The notes: generated from the letters alone by a model not told the origin. A stretch of DNA of 64,000 nucleotides from an uncultured Collinsella sp. (GCA_902470765.1 CABRHW010000006.1:33064-97063), one strand, 5' to 3'; shown: positions 8,932 through 18,590, numbered from the stretch's first letter. A program made the numbers and translations.

Positions 8932-9998
8932 TGTGGGAAGCCGATGACTCTCAGGACCTGTGGGCGACGCCCGGCAACTCGCCGGCGGCATCCATGGCGC
9001 ATGGCGAGCGCATGGTGGGCTCGGAGCTGACGCCCGAGGACCTTGATGTCGACCGTACCCTGCGCCCCCAGCGCCTGGATGACTACTGCGGCCAGGAGCA
9101 TATCAAGCAGAGCCTGCGCGTGCTGATCGAGGCCGCGCAGAGCCGCGGCGAGACGCTCGACCACGTGATCTTCTCGGGCCCTCCGGGTCTGGGCAAGACC
9201 ACGCTGGCTACGGTTATCGCCAACGAGCTGGGCGCTCAGATCAAGACGACGAGCGGTCCGGCCATCGCGCGCACCGGCGACCTGGCGGCCATCCTGACTA
9301 ACCTGCAGCCGGGTGATGTGCTGTTTATCGACGAGATCCACCGCCTCAACCGCTCGGTCGAGGAGGTCCTGTATCCTGCGATGGAGGACTTTGCCCTCGA
9401 TATTGTGATCGGCAAGGGTCCGGCTGCACGCTCGATTCGCCTGGATATCCCCAAGTTCACGCTGGTGGCGGCAACGACTCGCTCGGGCATGTTGACCGGC
9501 CCGCTACGCGACCGTTTTGGCATTTCGTATCGTCTGGATTACTACACCGTCGAGGAACTCGCCCAGATTGTGACACGCTCGGCGACCATCCTGGGCGTGA
9601 CGATTGACCATCCCAGCGCGCTCGAGATCGGCTCGCGTTCGCGCGGCACGCCGCGTCTTGCCAACCGTCTGCTCAAGCGCGTGCGCGACTATGCGCAGGT
9701 GCGCGGCAACGGTCCCATCGAGCTCGATATCTGCCGTCAGGCACTCGAGTTCTTTGAGATCGATGAGCTCGGCTTGGACTGGATGGATATTCGCATTTTG
9801 GAGACGCTTGCCAAGACGTTCTCCGGACGTGCCGTCGGCCTGACGACGCTTGCCAGTGCGGTGGGCGAGGACCCGGGTACGCTCGAGGATGTCTACGAGC
9901 CCTATCTGCTGCAGTGTGGGTTGATGATTCGCACGCCGCAGGGTCGCCAGGCAACCCTGCGCACATTCGAGCATTTGGGTATCGAGCCGACCCTGTAG
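8931..9998 (+). CDS. ruvB: Holliday junction branch-migration ATPase RuvB
   Basis: A 355-residue AAA+ hexameric motor that drives branch migration with RuvA. Walker A GPPGLGKTTLA, Walker B LFIDEIHRL, sensor ATTRSGMLTGPLRDRFG, and a C-terminal winged-helix domain (GRAVGLTTLASAVGEDPGTLEDVYEPYLLQ) are all present. The start is ATG 8931, whose first base is the last base of the ruvA stop; a GTG one codon upstream is also possible. The N-terminal extension before LTPEDLDVDRTLRPQ is about 30 residues. It is the last gene of the ruvCAB operon. Confidence 0.97.
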   Translation: MWEADDSQDLWATPGNSPAASMAHGERMVGSELTPEDLDVDRTLRPQRLDDYCGQEHIKQSLRVLIEAAQSRGETLDHVIFSGPPGLGKTTLATVIANELGAQIKTTSGPAIARTGDLAAILTNLQPGDVLFIDEIHRLNRSVEEVLYPAMEDFALDIVIGKGPAARSIRLDIPKFTLVAATTRSGMLTGPLRDRFGISYRLDYYTVEELAQIVTRSATILGVTIDHPSALEIGSRSRGTPRLANRLLKRVRDYAQVRGNGPIELDICRQALEFFEIDELGLDWMDIRILETLAKTFSGRAVGLTTLASAVGEDPGTLEDVYEPYLLQCGLMIRTPQGRQATLRTFEHLGIEPTL

Positions 9999-10054
9999 GA
10001 ATGGGCTTGTTTTAGCGCATCTGTAGGCTATCGCTGGGCATCGGGTAAACATAT

Positions 10055-10080
10055 CGCCGTTCGTCGGTTACGGGCGTTTT
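10055..10080 (+). terminator. possible weak terminator after ruvB
   Basis: CGCCGT and ACGGGCG can pair with one bulge, followed by TTTT. The stem is imperfect, so this is a weak call. The position between ruvB and the fhs leader is reasonable. Confidence 0.35.
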
Positions 10081-10144
10081 ACTATTGCGCGCGCGTGCTA
10101 TGCTGGATTGGTCTTTTTCTCATCCGGTAACGAAAGGACCGCCC

Positions 10145-11812
10145 ATGCCTACTGACATCGAAATCGCACGTTCTGTTACGCCGCTGCCTATTACCGAGGT
10201 GGCCAAGAACGCCGGCGTCGACGTTAAGCATCTGATTCCGTACGGCTTTGACAAGGCAAAGGTCGACTATTCCCTGCTCAACGAGCCAACTGATCACCAG
10301 GCCAAGCTTGTCCTCGTGACCGCTATCAATCCCACGCCCGCAGGCGAGGGCAAGACCACCACGACCATCGGCCTGGCCGACGGTCTGCGCCGTCGCGGCG
10401 TCAAGAGCGCCGTGGCCCTGCGCGAGCCTTCGCTCGGCCCCGTGTTTGGCGTGAAGGGCGGTGCCGCCGGTGGCGGTTGGGCCCAGGTTATCCCCATGGA
10501 GGATATCAACCTGCACTTTACCGGTGACTTCCATGCCATCGGTGCCGCTAACAACCTGCTGGCAGCCATGCTCGACAACCATATTCAGCAGGGCAACCAG
10601 CTCGGCATCGACGTTAAGCGCATCACCTGGAAGCGCGTTGTCGACATGAACGACCGTCAGCTGCGTCATGTCATCGACGGCATTGGCGGCAAGGCCCAGG
10701 GAGTGCCGCGCGAGGACGGCTTCGACATCACTGTTGCCTCCGAGGTCATGGCAATCCTGTGCCTGTCCACGAGCATCAATGACCTCAAGGAGCGCCTGGG
10801 CGAGATTGTTGTCGGCTACAGCTATGCCGGCGAGCCCGTCCGCGCCCGTGACCTTAAGGCTCAGGGTGCCATGGCGGCCCTGCTCAAGGACGCGCTCAAA
10901 CCCAACCTGGTTCAGACACTCGAGGGCACGCCTGCGTTTGTCCACGGCGGTCCCTTCGCCAATATTGCCCACGGCTGTAACTCCATCATGGCCACGCGTA
11001 TGGCCATGCGTTTTGGCGATGTCGCCATTACCGAGGCCGGCTTTGGTGCCGACCTGGGTGCCGAGAAATTCCTCGACATCAAGTGCCGCATGACGGGCGT
11101 TCGCCCCAGCGCTGTCGTGATTGTCGCCACTGCCCGCGCGCTTAAGTACAACGGCGGTGTCGCCAAGGCCGACCTCAACGAGGAGAACCTCGAGGCCCTC
11201 AAGGCCGGCATGCCCAACCTGCTGCGCCACGTCGACAACATTCAGAGCGTCTATGGTCTTCCCTGCGTGGTCGCCATCAACCGCTTCCCGACGGACACCG
11301 AGGCCGAGCTTGCGCTCATCGAGTCCGAGTGCCAGAAGCTCGGCGTCAACGTTAAGCTTTCCGAGGTCTGGGCCAAGGGCGGCGAGGGCGCGCTCGAGCT
11401 GGCCGATGAGGTCATGCGCCTGATTGAGCAGCCGAGCGAGCTCAAGTTTGCCTACGAGGACGGTGCCGATGTTGCCGATGCCCTCGAGGCCGTTGCCACT
11501 AAGGTTTACCGCGCCGACGGCGTCGACTTTACGCCGGCTGCCAAGCGTCAGCTCGCCGAGCTGCGCGAGAACGGCTTTGGCAACCTGCCGGTGTGCGTGG
11601 CCAAGACGCAGTACAGCTTTAGCGACAACGCCAAGGCGCTGGGCGCTCCCGAGGGCTTCCGCATCACCGTGCGCGAGCTCAAGGTTTCCGCCGGTGCCCA
11701 CTTTGTGGTCGCGCTGACCGGCAGCGTTCTGACCATGCCTGGCCTGCCCAAGGTTCCCGCGGCCGAGAACATCGACGTCGACAACGACGGCAACATCACC
11801 GGCCTGTTCTAA
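10145..11812 (+). CDS. fhs: formate-tetrahydrofolate ligase
   Basis: A 555-residue cytosolic enzyme that joins formate to tetrahydrofolate using ATP, giving 10-formyl-THF. The P-loop motif NPTPAGEGKTTTTIGL and the highly conserved REPSLGPVFGVKGGAAGGG are intact, as are HFTGDFHAI, HGGPFANIAHGCNS and the late block VVAINRFPTDT. Start ATG 10145 follows AAAGGA in a good position; the open frame before it is leader. Length is normal (about 555 residues). Partners of the same pathway, FchA and FolD, are encoded at 37.9-39.3 kb, so in this genome the three steps are split into two loci. A strong terminator follows, so fhs appears monocistronic. Confidence 0.97.
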   Translation: MPTDIEIARSVTPLPITEVAKNAGVDVKHLIPYGFDKAKVDYSLLNEPTDHQAKLVLVTAINPTPAGEGKTTTTIGLADGLRRRGVKSAVALREPSLGPVFGVKGGAAGGGWAQVIPMEDINLHFTGDFHAIGAANNLLAAMLDNHIQQGNQLGIDVKRITWKRVVDMNDRQLRHVIDGIGGKAQGVPREDGFDITVASEVMAILCLSTSINDLKERLGEIVVGYSYAGEPVRARDLKAQGAMAALLKDALKPNLVQTLEGTPAFVHGGPFANIAHGCNSIMATRMAMRFGDVAITEAGFGADLGAEKFLDIKCRMTGVRPSAVVIVATARALKYNGGVAKADLNEENLEALKAGMPNLLRHVDNIQSVYGLPCVVAINRFPTDTEAELALIESECQKLGVNVKLSEVWAKGGEGALELADEVMRLIEQPSELKFAYEDGADVADALEAVATKVYRADGVDFTPAAKRQLAELRENGFGNLPVCVAKTQYSFSDNAKALGAPEGFRITVRELKVSAGAHFVVALTGSVLTMPGLPKVPAAENIDVDNDGNITGLF

Positions 11813-11837
11813 GCCTGCTACTCATAGCCGCTTGTCC

Positions 11838-11874
11838 GCCCCGCCGCGCCAACCAAGGCCCGGCGGGGCTTTTT
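11838..11874 (+). terminator. Rho-independent terminator of fhs
   Basis: Perfect 9-bp stem GCCCCGCCG (11838-11846) with CGGCGGGGC (11861-11869), followed by five T. Confidence 0.85.
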
Positions 11875-12003
11875 CCTCCGTCCCCAAGGGATCATTTTTT
11901 GCGGCGGTAATGTTGCGCAACAAGAATGGGGATTTCTCTCGTACGGTGTAGTTGGAAGAACTGCGCGGGCGCATTGCGGCTGCGGCGAGAGACGGGAGAT
12001 GCG

Positions 12004-14037
12004 ATGTATTGCACCAAGTGTGGAGCTCAGATACCCGATGGCTCCACGTTTTGCACGAGCTGCGGGGCCCGCGTGGGTGGCGCCGAGGACCAGGCGGAGC
12101 CTGTGGCGTTTCCGGTAGGGGACGTGCCGGCGGCCGCTCCTGCGGGGCAGCACGCTCCTCAGGGTGTTTCGGCTCATATGGCGGCGCAGCCTCGTTATGA
12201 GGAGCCTATGACCGAGCCTGCCGAGGCTTCTCAGGCGTTTGTTCCGACGCCTCAGCCCAAGAAACCCAAGCACAGGGGCCGTATCGTCGCTGCCGTTATC
12301 GGCGGTGTTGCCGTTGTCGCCATCGTAGCGGCAATCGTCGTCGTGCCGCGCATCGGCTCGTCGTCCGAGGTGACTTCGGGCGGCAAGGGCTACGTTGTCT
12401 GCGCATGCGAGACCAAGGTGCTGCCCAAGAACAGCAAGGGCAAAAAGCTTAAGAGCTATACCGTTGAGTTGGCGCCCACGAATGGCAAGGGGAAGAGCTA
12501 CACCATTAAGGTCGATGGCGAGGACGGCTTTGCCATGGAGGACTTTGGCGAGCTGCCCGACCAGAAGTACCAGATGACCATCACCTCGGGCAAGGGCAAA
12601 AAGAAGAGCACGACCACCATGAAGGTCGACTACGCCAAGGAAGGCTCGGACGCTCCCAAGAACGTTGAGCTCACGCAGTCCAAGAAGGAGGCCAAGGCCT
12701 CTGCCAAGGCGGCGGTCAAGACGGCAAACGAGCTGTTCACCGACAAGATCCTCGAGTACCAAAAGAAGTACGGCGAGGGCGAGGCTGTTGAGATTGATGA
12801 TTCTTCGATGTTTGGAACACGGGGCGTTGCCTACGCTAGGCTCATCGATTTTGACGGCGATGGCCAGGACGAACTGTTGATTGAGTACTCTGACGAGCCG
12901 ATTGAAAATGACAATGGCGCCACTGCTGCCAAGGTAGAGGTCTGGGCTTATCGCGATGGTGAGATCGAGAAGGTATACGAGCCCGACACTCAGGTTTACA
13001 CCATGTGCGCTGGCGTCTCGCTTTACGTATACGAATATGATGGCACCTATGGATTCAAACGGTATCTGCATGATGGGGAGACAATTAATTTCAAAGACGT
13101 CCCTAATGGCTTTAACCAATCCCATGATGGCTACGAGTGCGAATTCAACGCCTATGACGGCAAGTCATTTAGCGCCATTGTTGGCCCTGTGTCGATTGAC
13201 GATTCGAAGGTGGAAGACATCAATGAAGTGCGTGAGTTTGACGCTGAGTTGTTCAGCAGCGAGGAAGTTGTAGCAAAAAGCATCGCAACGGTGGCTACGA
13301 CGCTGGAGCAGCTGAAGTCGAAGGACGATGACAGTGCGCAGGTGAGCTACGAGGCCGTCTCTGCCACGCAGGATGTCAACTTTACGGCTGCGGTTGGCGA
13401 AGGCCCGCTGGACCCGTCTCCCGATGACACATGCCAGATTACGGCTACGTGGACCTATCCTCAGGTGAAGGGCCAGGGCGCGGGCGTCGCCAAGTTCAAC
13501 AAGGACATGGTCCAGCTTGTTGCGGACACGCTCGACGCGAGCAAGCAGGCTTCGATGGATGACGAGGACAGCCGCGTGACCATGATGTATACCGCCGAGA
13601 TCGTCTCGATCGATGGCGATATTGCCTGCGTGCGCACGTTTACCGACAGCTATCAACCTCCGTATCGATCGGAACGGGTGACGAGGTCGGTGTACTACAA
13701 CCTCAAGACGGGTGAACAGGTTTCGCTCGAGGACTCGCTTGCGCAGCACGGGCTCTCGTTCGATACCCTCAAGAGTGAGGCCAAACAGGCGATTAAGACG
13801 GCAAAGCCGGATATGGACTCTGTGTCCGAAGACAACATCGACGATGACGATAACTACACCGAGGACCATTTCTACTACGACGGCAAGGGCTATATCGTTG
13901 TCCTCGATACTGGCGAGTTTGACTGCATGGCATGGGACACGCACGACTTGGTTGCGCACGCATTCGACTCGAGCTATTCCAGTGGTCAGGACGTGACGCC
14001 CGAGCGAGCCAGGGCTACGTACGTACCCAATGAGTAA
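12004..14037 (+). CDS. zinc-ribbon membrane-anchored protein with DUF3298-like C terminus
   Basis: A 677-residue protein. It opens with a double-Cys zinc ribbon (YCTKCGAQIPDGSTFCTSCG), followed by a Pro/Ala-rich linker and one membrane segment (about residues 95-118, IVAAVIGGVAVVAIVAAIVVV). The outside part holds a Lys-rich beta-type region, an acidic motif FDGDGQDELLI like a calcium-binding loop, and a C-terminal block RSVYYNLKTGEQVSLEDSL that recalls the DUF3298/RsiV extracellular domain. Start ATG 12004 is preceded by GGGAGA. The layout (ribbon inside, single span, sensor-like domain outside) is common in Gram-positive bacteria, with unknown function; sensing of the envelope state is only a guess. 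Terminators flank it on both sides, so it is monocistronic. Confidence 0.8.
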   Translation: MYCTKCGAQIPDGSTFCTSCGARVGGAEDQAEPVAFPVGDVPAAAPAGQHAPQGVSAHMAAQPRYEEPMTEPAEASQAFVPTPQPKKPKHRGRIVAAVIGGVAVVAIVAAIVVVPRIGSSSEVTSGGKGYVVCACETKVLPKNSKGKKLKSYTVELAPTNGKGKSYTIKVDGEDGFAMEDFGELPDQKYQMTITSGKGKKKSTTTMKVDYAKEGSDAPKNVELTQSKKEAKASAKAAVKTANELFTDKILEYQKKYGEGEAVEIDDSSMFGTRGVAYARLIDFDGDGQDELLIEYSDEPIENDNGATAAKVEVWAYRDGEIEKVYEPDTQVYTMCAGVSLYVYEYDGTYGFKRYLHDGETINFKDVPNGFNQSHDGYECEFNAYDGKSFSAIVGPVSIDDSKVEDINEVREFDAELFSSEEVVAKSIATVATTLEQLKSKDDDSAQVSYEAVSATQDVNFTAAVGEGPLDPSPDDTCQITATWTYPQVKGQGAGVAKFNKDMVQLVADTLDASKQASMDDEDSRVTMMYTAEIVSIDGDIACVRTFTDSYQPPYRSERVTRSVYYNLKTGEQVSLEDSLAQHGLSFDTLKSEAKQAIKTAKPDMDSVSEDNIDDDDNYTEDHFYYDGKGYIVVLDTGEFDCMAWDTHDLVAHAFDSSYSSGQDVTPERARATYVPNE

Positions 14038-14064
14038 GGTGGACCGCGAGGGATAAATTGAACT

Positions 14065-14105
14065 GTCCCCGGTGACGCAAAACGCAGCGCCGCCGGGGAC
14101 TTTTT
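14065..14105 (+). terminator. terminator after the zinc-ribbon protein gene
   Basis: GTCCCCGG (14065-14072) pairs with CCGGGGAC (14093-14100), followed directly by TTTTT. Confidence 0.8.
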
Positions 14106-14156
14106 GATGCAAATTGGCTCCGAAACAAGCTATCTGGGCCAGCCACGCCACGAAAA

Positions 14157-14296
14157 GCGCCCATCTACTACGTTTGCCAGGGCTGGACCGACCATGGAGC
14201 GTTTTTTAACAATGCAGCAAGACGTTTACCTGCGGTTTTGTTAATGCAAATTTGGCTATGGTTGGCACCCTTGGGTTAAACGTAGTAGATGGGCGC
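14157..14296. repeat. 140-bp element bounded by perfect 19-bp inverted repeats
   Basis: GCGCCCATCTACTACGTTT at 14157-14175 is repeated exactly in inverted form at 14278-14296. The inside (about 100 bp) is AT-richer than the surroundings and contains no gene. It could be a small non-autonomous mobile element or a long hairpin. A near-copy of the outside sequence ATGCAAATTGGCT (14107-14119) occurs inside (14234-14247). No target duplication is visible. Confidence 0.6.
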
Positions 14297-14327
14297 AATT
14301 TGTGGTGCACAGCCCAAGAAGGGATCA

Positions 14328-14564
14328 TTAGCCGCGCTGGAGGCCGAAGAGTTTGGCGTTGCGCTCGGCGACCATCATGTTGATGTCGGCGATTTCCATC
14401 TCGCCGTCAATGTAGGGCTGGTAGGTGCCATATGGATCGCCGGCTCCCAAGCTGCAGCTTCCGCAGTTGTCGCAACTGCCGTTACCGCAGCCCGCGAGCG
14501 CTAGCTTGATGATCTCCTCACGCTCGGCACGCGTCGTGTCCTTGATGAGCTTGCTTTTTGCCAT
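14328..14564 (-). CDS. small Cys-rich protein of unknown function
   Basis: A 78-residue protein with the cluster CGNGSCDNCGSCSLGAGDP, i.e. four closely spaced cysteines that could bind a metal ion. The N terminus is basic and helical, the C terminus ends ERNAKLFGLQRG. Start ATG 14564 is preceded on the minus strand by GAGGAA. It is divergently placed from the next gene (14701) and stands alone. I do not recognise the family. It has real-looking composition and a clear ribosome site, so I regard it as a gene. Confidence 0.7.
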   Translation of the reverse strand: MAKSKLIKDTTRAEREEIIKLALAGCGNGSCDNCGSCSLGAGDPYGTYQPYIDGEMEIADINMMVAERNAKLFGLQRG

Positions 14565-14700
14565 AACGTTCCTCGATTCGATTGTGACCGTCGCCGCGCA
14601 TGTCTTGTAGATACCGGCGGGCTTTGCCCATCATAGGCTTTTGCGCGGGTAGAATGCATGGATAACTTGATGCTTACGGGCGACGGAAAGGAAACGTTGC

Positions 14701-15657
14701 ATGGACCAGGATAAGACGACCGTAATGGGTGGCTACGGCTCCCCGCGGACGGGCAATGGCGCCGATGAGACCCGCGTCGTGCCGAATCCCAGCTACGCCT
14801 CGCCCGATGCGACCCAGGCCTCGGCCGATCCCACGCGCGTTGTGAATTACGGAAACGCAGCGCAGGACCCGTATGGTGTCTCGTCGCAGAGTCCCTACGG
14901 CAACGCGGCGGCAGACCCTTATGATGACCTGCTGCAGAATCCCATTCCGCAGCCTCAGCAGACGACATATATGCCGCGCACGGCACAGCCGCGCTACGAG
15001 TCGCGCGACCGATATGCGCGCGAGCCGTATCGTGAGTATCCCAAGTCCATCCCTCAGTATGGCGAGGACGAGGAGAAGAAGCCTTCGCGTTCGTCGAGCG
15101 TGATCAAGAAGATCCTCATCGTGCTGGCGATCTTCTTTGCCTTGTCGGTTGTGTTTGCCATCGTGTCGGGCATGCTCAACAAGCGGGGCGCCACGACTGA
15201 TACCACGGCCGAGCAGACCGAGACTACCCAGTCCGGCACCGTCGACCTGAGCGATATCCCGGGTCAGTACTGGTCCAACGCCAAGAAGCTCCTCAAGTCG
15301 CGCGGGGCCGATCTTTCGAACGCCGTGATTCTGACCGATGACGGCTCGACGCCCGTTGTCGATGCCAATTGGGTCGTGACGTCTGCCTACTATAACGACA
15401 ACGGTAACCTCGAGATTCAGCTCACGCGCAAGGACGGCTCGTCGGGCAACGCGTCCGGCGACCAGGGCACCACGGACAGCTCGAGCTCTAACACGCTGGA
15501 AGACCTGAGCAACAAGGCCCAGGAGCTTGGGGATAAGGCCCAAGAGCTGGGTGACACGGCTCAGAACCTCGGCGATACCGCACAGAACCTGGGCGATATG
15601 GCAACGAACGCCTGGGATGCCCTGCAAAATGGCATTTCGGGCGCGCAGGGGAACTAG
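14701..15657 (+). CDS. single-span membrane protein with PASTA-like domain and C-terminal helical repeats
   Basis: A 318-residue protein with a long disordered N-terminal region rich in Pro, Tyr, Gln and Ala (residues 1-130), then a basic stretch and one membrane segment (about 140-160, ILIVLAIFFALSVVFAIVSG). Outside is a 60-residue region (DIPGQYWSNAKKLLKSRG ... VVTSAYYNDNGNLEIQL) that resembles a PASTA-type fold, then a Ser/Thr linker. The end contains four near-identical 7-residue repeats of the type AQELGDK/AQNLGDT, predicted amphipathic helix. The start follows GGAAAGGAAA. A surface or cell-division-linked role is possible but not shown. The gene is followed by a strong bidirectional terminator. 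Confidence 0.75.
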   Translation: MDQDKTTVMGGYGSPRTGNGADETRVVPNPSYASPDATQASADPTRVVNYGNAAQDPYGVSSQSPYGNAAADPYDDLLQNPIPQPQQTTYMPRTAQPRYESRDRYAREPYREYPKSIPQYGEDEEKKPSRSSSVIKKILIVLAIFFALSVVFAIVSGMLNKRGATTDTTAEQTETTQSGTVDLSDIPGQYWSNAKKLLKSRGADLSNAVILTDDGSTPVVDANWVVTSAYYNDNGNLEIQLTRKDGSSGNASGDQGTTDSSSSNTLEDLSNKAQELGDKAQELGDTAQNLGDTAQNLGDMATNAWDALQNGISGAQGN

Positions 15658-15691
15658 CGCTCGAGCGGCTAGAGCCTTAGCAGTTCAAACA

Positions 15692-15759
15692 AAAACGGGA
15701 CGCAGGATCGCGTGACCGGGCGCATGGGCGCGTTGGTCGGCGGTTCTGCGTCCCGTTTT
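15692..15759. terminator. bidirectional terminator between convergent genes
   Basis: AAAACGGGACGCAG (15692-15705) pairs perfectly with CTGCGTCCCGTTTT (15746-15759). A and T runs on both sides let it serve the plus gene at 14701 and the minus transporter gene at 15768. Confidence 0.8.
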
Positions 15760-15767
15760 GCTGTCGA

Positions 15768-16949
15768 TTACAGCTGTTCGGCCGGACGGTCGGGCGAGCT
15801 GAAGCCCGAGTCAAATGTGACGACGCACGAGACATCGGGCCGGCGCTCGTGCACGATGCGCGTGACGAGCTCCAGCAGCTCCTCGTCGGATATGTCAAAG
15901 CCGTCGGGACGCACCAGGTCAAACGAAACGAACCCGTCGTGCTCGTGCAGGTCGTGGATGGAGAGCGCGGGATCGATTTGCGCTATGCCGCGCTTGACCC
16001 AGCCACGCAGGTCGTCGCCGGTGGTGGCGATGGGGTCGCAGTGCAGCGTGATACCGATGCCCATCTGATGCTTAATATCGTGCTCGATGGTGTCCAGAAT
16101 CTCATGGTGCTCAAACGCATCGCCCTCGCCGGGCATTTCCACGTGTGCGCTGGCAAATTGCCGACCGGGGCCGTAGTCGTGCACCATCAGGTCGTGCGTG
16201 CCTAGGACCTGCGGATACGACATGATCTTGTCGCGGATTGCCTGGACGAGCTTGGGGTCGGGCGCTTGCCCCAACAGCGGGCTGATGGCGTCGCGCACCA
16301 GGCCCATGCCGCTGATGCAGATGAAGATGCCCACGCCCAGGCCTGCCCAGCCATCGAGGTCAAAGCCGGTCGTCTGCGAAATAAGCGCCGCGGCCAGGAC
16401 CGAGGCCGAGGCAATGACGTCGTTTTTGGAATCCTGCGCCGTGGCGATGAGCGTCTCGGAATCGATGCGGTTGCCCAGCGTGCGGTTGAACGCCGCCATC
16501 CAAAACTTGACGAGCATGGACAGGACAAGGGCTGTTATGGAGAGCGCCGAATACGCGGTGGGGGAGGGCTTGATGATCTTGGTGACCGACTCCAAGATCA
16601 GGTTGATGCCGACGGCGCAAACGAGAACGGCGACAAACAAGCCGGCGAGGTACTCGTAGCGGCCGTGACCATAGGGGTGCCCCTCGTCGGCCGGGCGGCT
16701 GGCAAGGCGGAATCCGAGCAGGCTCACGATGTTGCTCGAGGCGTCGGAAAGGTTGTTGAAGGCATCGGCGATAAGCGAGACGGAGCCCGCGAGCAGACCA
16801 GCTATGCCCTTGGCCAGGCACAGCGTGATGTTGAGCCCGATGCAGATGAGGCTTGCGGCAAAGCCCGCGTTGGTGCGGCAGGAGGTATCGACCGGCTTGC
16901 TTTCGCTGCCGGGAACAAGCGTATGTACCAGCCGATTTACAAATAGCAT
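15768..16949 (-). CDS. cation diffusion facilitator (metal efflux) transporter
   Basis: A 393-residue inner-membrane protein of the CDF family, which exports divalent metal ions by proton exchange. Metal-site motifs are visible: DAFNNLSDASSN in TM2 (D-x3-D spacing extended by NN) and DSKND in TM5, with HPYGHGRYEYLAG between them. The C-terminal cytoplasmic domain has several His residues (HVEMPGEGDAFEHHEILD). The all-Asp site pattern suggests Mn, Fe or Zn; the ion cannot be fixed from sequence. I chose ATG 16949, preceded on the minus strand by AAGGA; ATG 16970 lacks such a site, and the frame further upstream is antisense to the next gene. Confidence 0.9.
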   Translation of the reverse strand: MLFVNRLVHTLVPGSESKPVDTSCRTNAGFAASLICIGLNITLCLAKGIAGLLAGSVSLIADAFNNLSDASSNIVSLLGFRLASRPADEGHPYGHGRYEYLAGLFVAVLVCAVGINLILESVTKIIKPSPTAYSALSITALVLSMLVKFWMAAFNRTLGNRIDSETLIATAQDSKNDVIASASVLAAALISQTTGFDLDGWAGLGVGIFICISGMGLVRDAISPLLGQAPDPKLVQAIRDKIMSYPQVLGTHDLMVHDYGPGRQFASAHVEMPGEGDAFEHHEILDTIEHDIKHQMGIGITLHCDPIATTGDDLRGWVKRGIAQIDPALSIHDLHEHDGFVSFDLVRPDGFDISDEELLELVTRIVHERRPDVSCVVTFDSGFSSPDRPAEQL

Positions 16950-17210
16950 AACGATCGTCCTTACAATCATGTTTAAGGGGATAGTGTAGCTCGCACAGGC
17001 GCAACGTGTACCGATGCTCAGAAAATGCAGCAATGGTTTGCCGGCGCTAACGGGCGCGAGGCGGAGGTGGACGACTGCCCGCGCGCCTTCGAGTTCACTG
17101 CGCCTTCCCGTCCGACCGAGTGCTCCATTTTGGGCCACATGGGTATGGGCACGCGTCGATTTGCTCGACATACTTAATGTCGACAGCCCTGTGCAAAGGA
17201 GGACGTTTCC

Positions 17211-18548
17211 ATGGACGAGATGTTTGCCATTAAATGCCAAAACTGCGGCGGCCCCATGTATTCGCACCAGGCAAAGCGCAGCTTTGAGTGCGCCTATTGC
17301 GAAACGGTTGTTCCGTGGCAAGCGGACGCCGGAGAGCCCAAGAGCGCCTTGGGTATCCGTCATACGCCGCTGACGGTGGTTGACGGGCTGCTCAAGCTCA
17401 CGCACGTCTCGCAGCTCGAGCGCCCGGAGGACCCGGACTGGTATTTCTTCAATGCGCACTGGCGCAATCAGTCGGTCCTGGAACATCTGCTGTGGGAGGA
17501 TAGCGGCACGGCGCAGGAGTTCCAAGAGGCCATGCATGTGAGCATTCCCTGTCCCTTCTGCGGCGCGTCCTTTGAGGGGTCATCGACCCAACGCGTGTTT
17601 GAGTGCCCGTCGTGCGGCAACAAGATCGGCGTTGCCGACCTGCTCAAGCCCGGTGCTTTTAGCAAGCGTCTGACCATGGGCGTTGGCGCGGAATATGTAC
17701 CTGAGCAGGGCATTCCCTGCGAGATCACTCCGCAGCAGGCACGTGCCAACGCGCTGCAGCTGGTGCGTCAGTATCCCGATGCCTTTGCCGGGCACGATGT
17801 AGAAGACGCAATCCAAAACGACATGATGCTCTTCTATTTCCCCATGGCGTTGGCGGATTTGCGCATGATGGCGTCCTTCCCGGGCAAGGGCCTGAGCAAG
17901 GAGACCCTGGTGTACTACGAGGTGCTCGACTGGGCGTATCCGCGGGCAAACTACCTGGACGTTCGCCTTGTGGGCATTTTGGAGCCGTGGGATTTTGGCA
18001 AGGTGGGGCCGTTCGATCCTGCCATGCAGGAAGGTGACTTCCGCGTCGTTTCCGTCGATGCGTCTACCAAGGACCAGGTGGTCATTGATAAGCTGGCGCT
18101 CGATATTGCCGGCAACGATGCCGAGGCGGTGCTGGGGCTCAATAAAAAGAGCATCCGCGCCTGGGCGCGCAAGGCCCGCAAACATAAGGACGGCCTGGTG
18201 ATGGTACCGGTCTACTTTGTCGATCGCCCGGCGTCGGATAGCCGCGACGGCGAGCAGGTGCGCATCGCCGTGAACGGCCAGACGGGTCGCGCGGCCGCGG
18301 TGGTGTTTAGCGACAAGCGCGAGACGCATGTGGTGGCACCGCTCAATCCCAACGTGTTGCTGTCGAGTGAAAGCACCGTGCACGCCACGCCCATCGAGGT
18401 CAAATACGTTAAATCGCCCTTCCTATACCAGATCGTGCGTCGTGGAGGTGGTGAGCAACCGCGGCAGGTTACAGCCGCAGCCGAGGGTTCCTACCGAGAG
18501 GAAAAGCCCAAGCGCAAGGGTTTGTTTGGCGCGATATTTGGTAAGTAG
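17211..18548 (+). CDS. double zinc-ribbon protein of unknown function
   Basis: A 445-residue soluble protein. The N terminus holds one ribbon (CQNCGGPMYSHQAKRSFECAYC) and a second lies near residue 110-130 (CPFCGASFEGSS ... FECPSCGNKIG). The rest is a mixed fold containing YFFNAHWRNQSVLEHLLWED and ends in a basic tail PKRKGLFGAIFGK. The ribosome site AAAGGAGG (17197-17204) is near consensus and the spacing to ATG is good, so expression is probably high. There is no signal peptide and no membrane span. I do not recognise a named family. It stands alone between the divergent transporter gene and a terminator. Confidence 0.72.
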   Translation: MDEMFAIKCQNCGGPMYSHQAKRSFECAYCETVVPWQADAGEPKSALGIRHTPLTVVDGLLKLTHVSQLERPEDPDWYFFNAHWRNQSVLEHLLWEDSGTAQEFQEAMHVSIPCPFCGASFEGSSTQRVFECPSCGNKIGVADLLKPGAFSKRLTMGVGAEYVPEQGIPCEITPQQARANALQLVRQYPDAFAGHDVEDAIQNDMMLFYFPMALADLRMMASFPGKGLSKETLVYYEVLDWAYPRANYLDVRLVGILEPWDFGKVGPFDPAMQEGDFRVVSVDASTKDQVVIDKLALDIAGNDAEAVLGLNKKSIRAWARKARKHKDGLVMVPVYFVDRPASDSRDGEQVRIAVNGQTGRAAAVVFSDKRETHVVAPLNPNVLLSSESTVHATPIEVKYVKSPFLYQIVRRGGGEQPRQVTAAAEGSYREEKPKRKGLFGAIFGK

Positions 18549-18590
18549 GGGAGTGGCGCTGGTTAGCCTTATGACGCGATAGCTAGGGGC

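Noticed and set aside
9999..10144. A ZTP riboswitch before fhs
   Set aside because: The leader lacks the conserved blocks of that class; only a weak terminator-like stem is seen.
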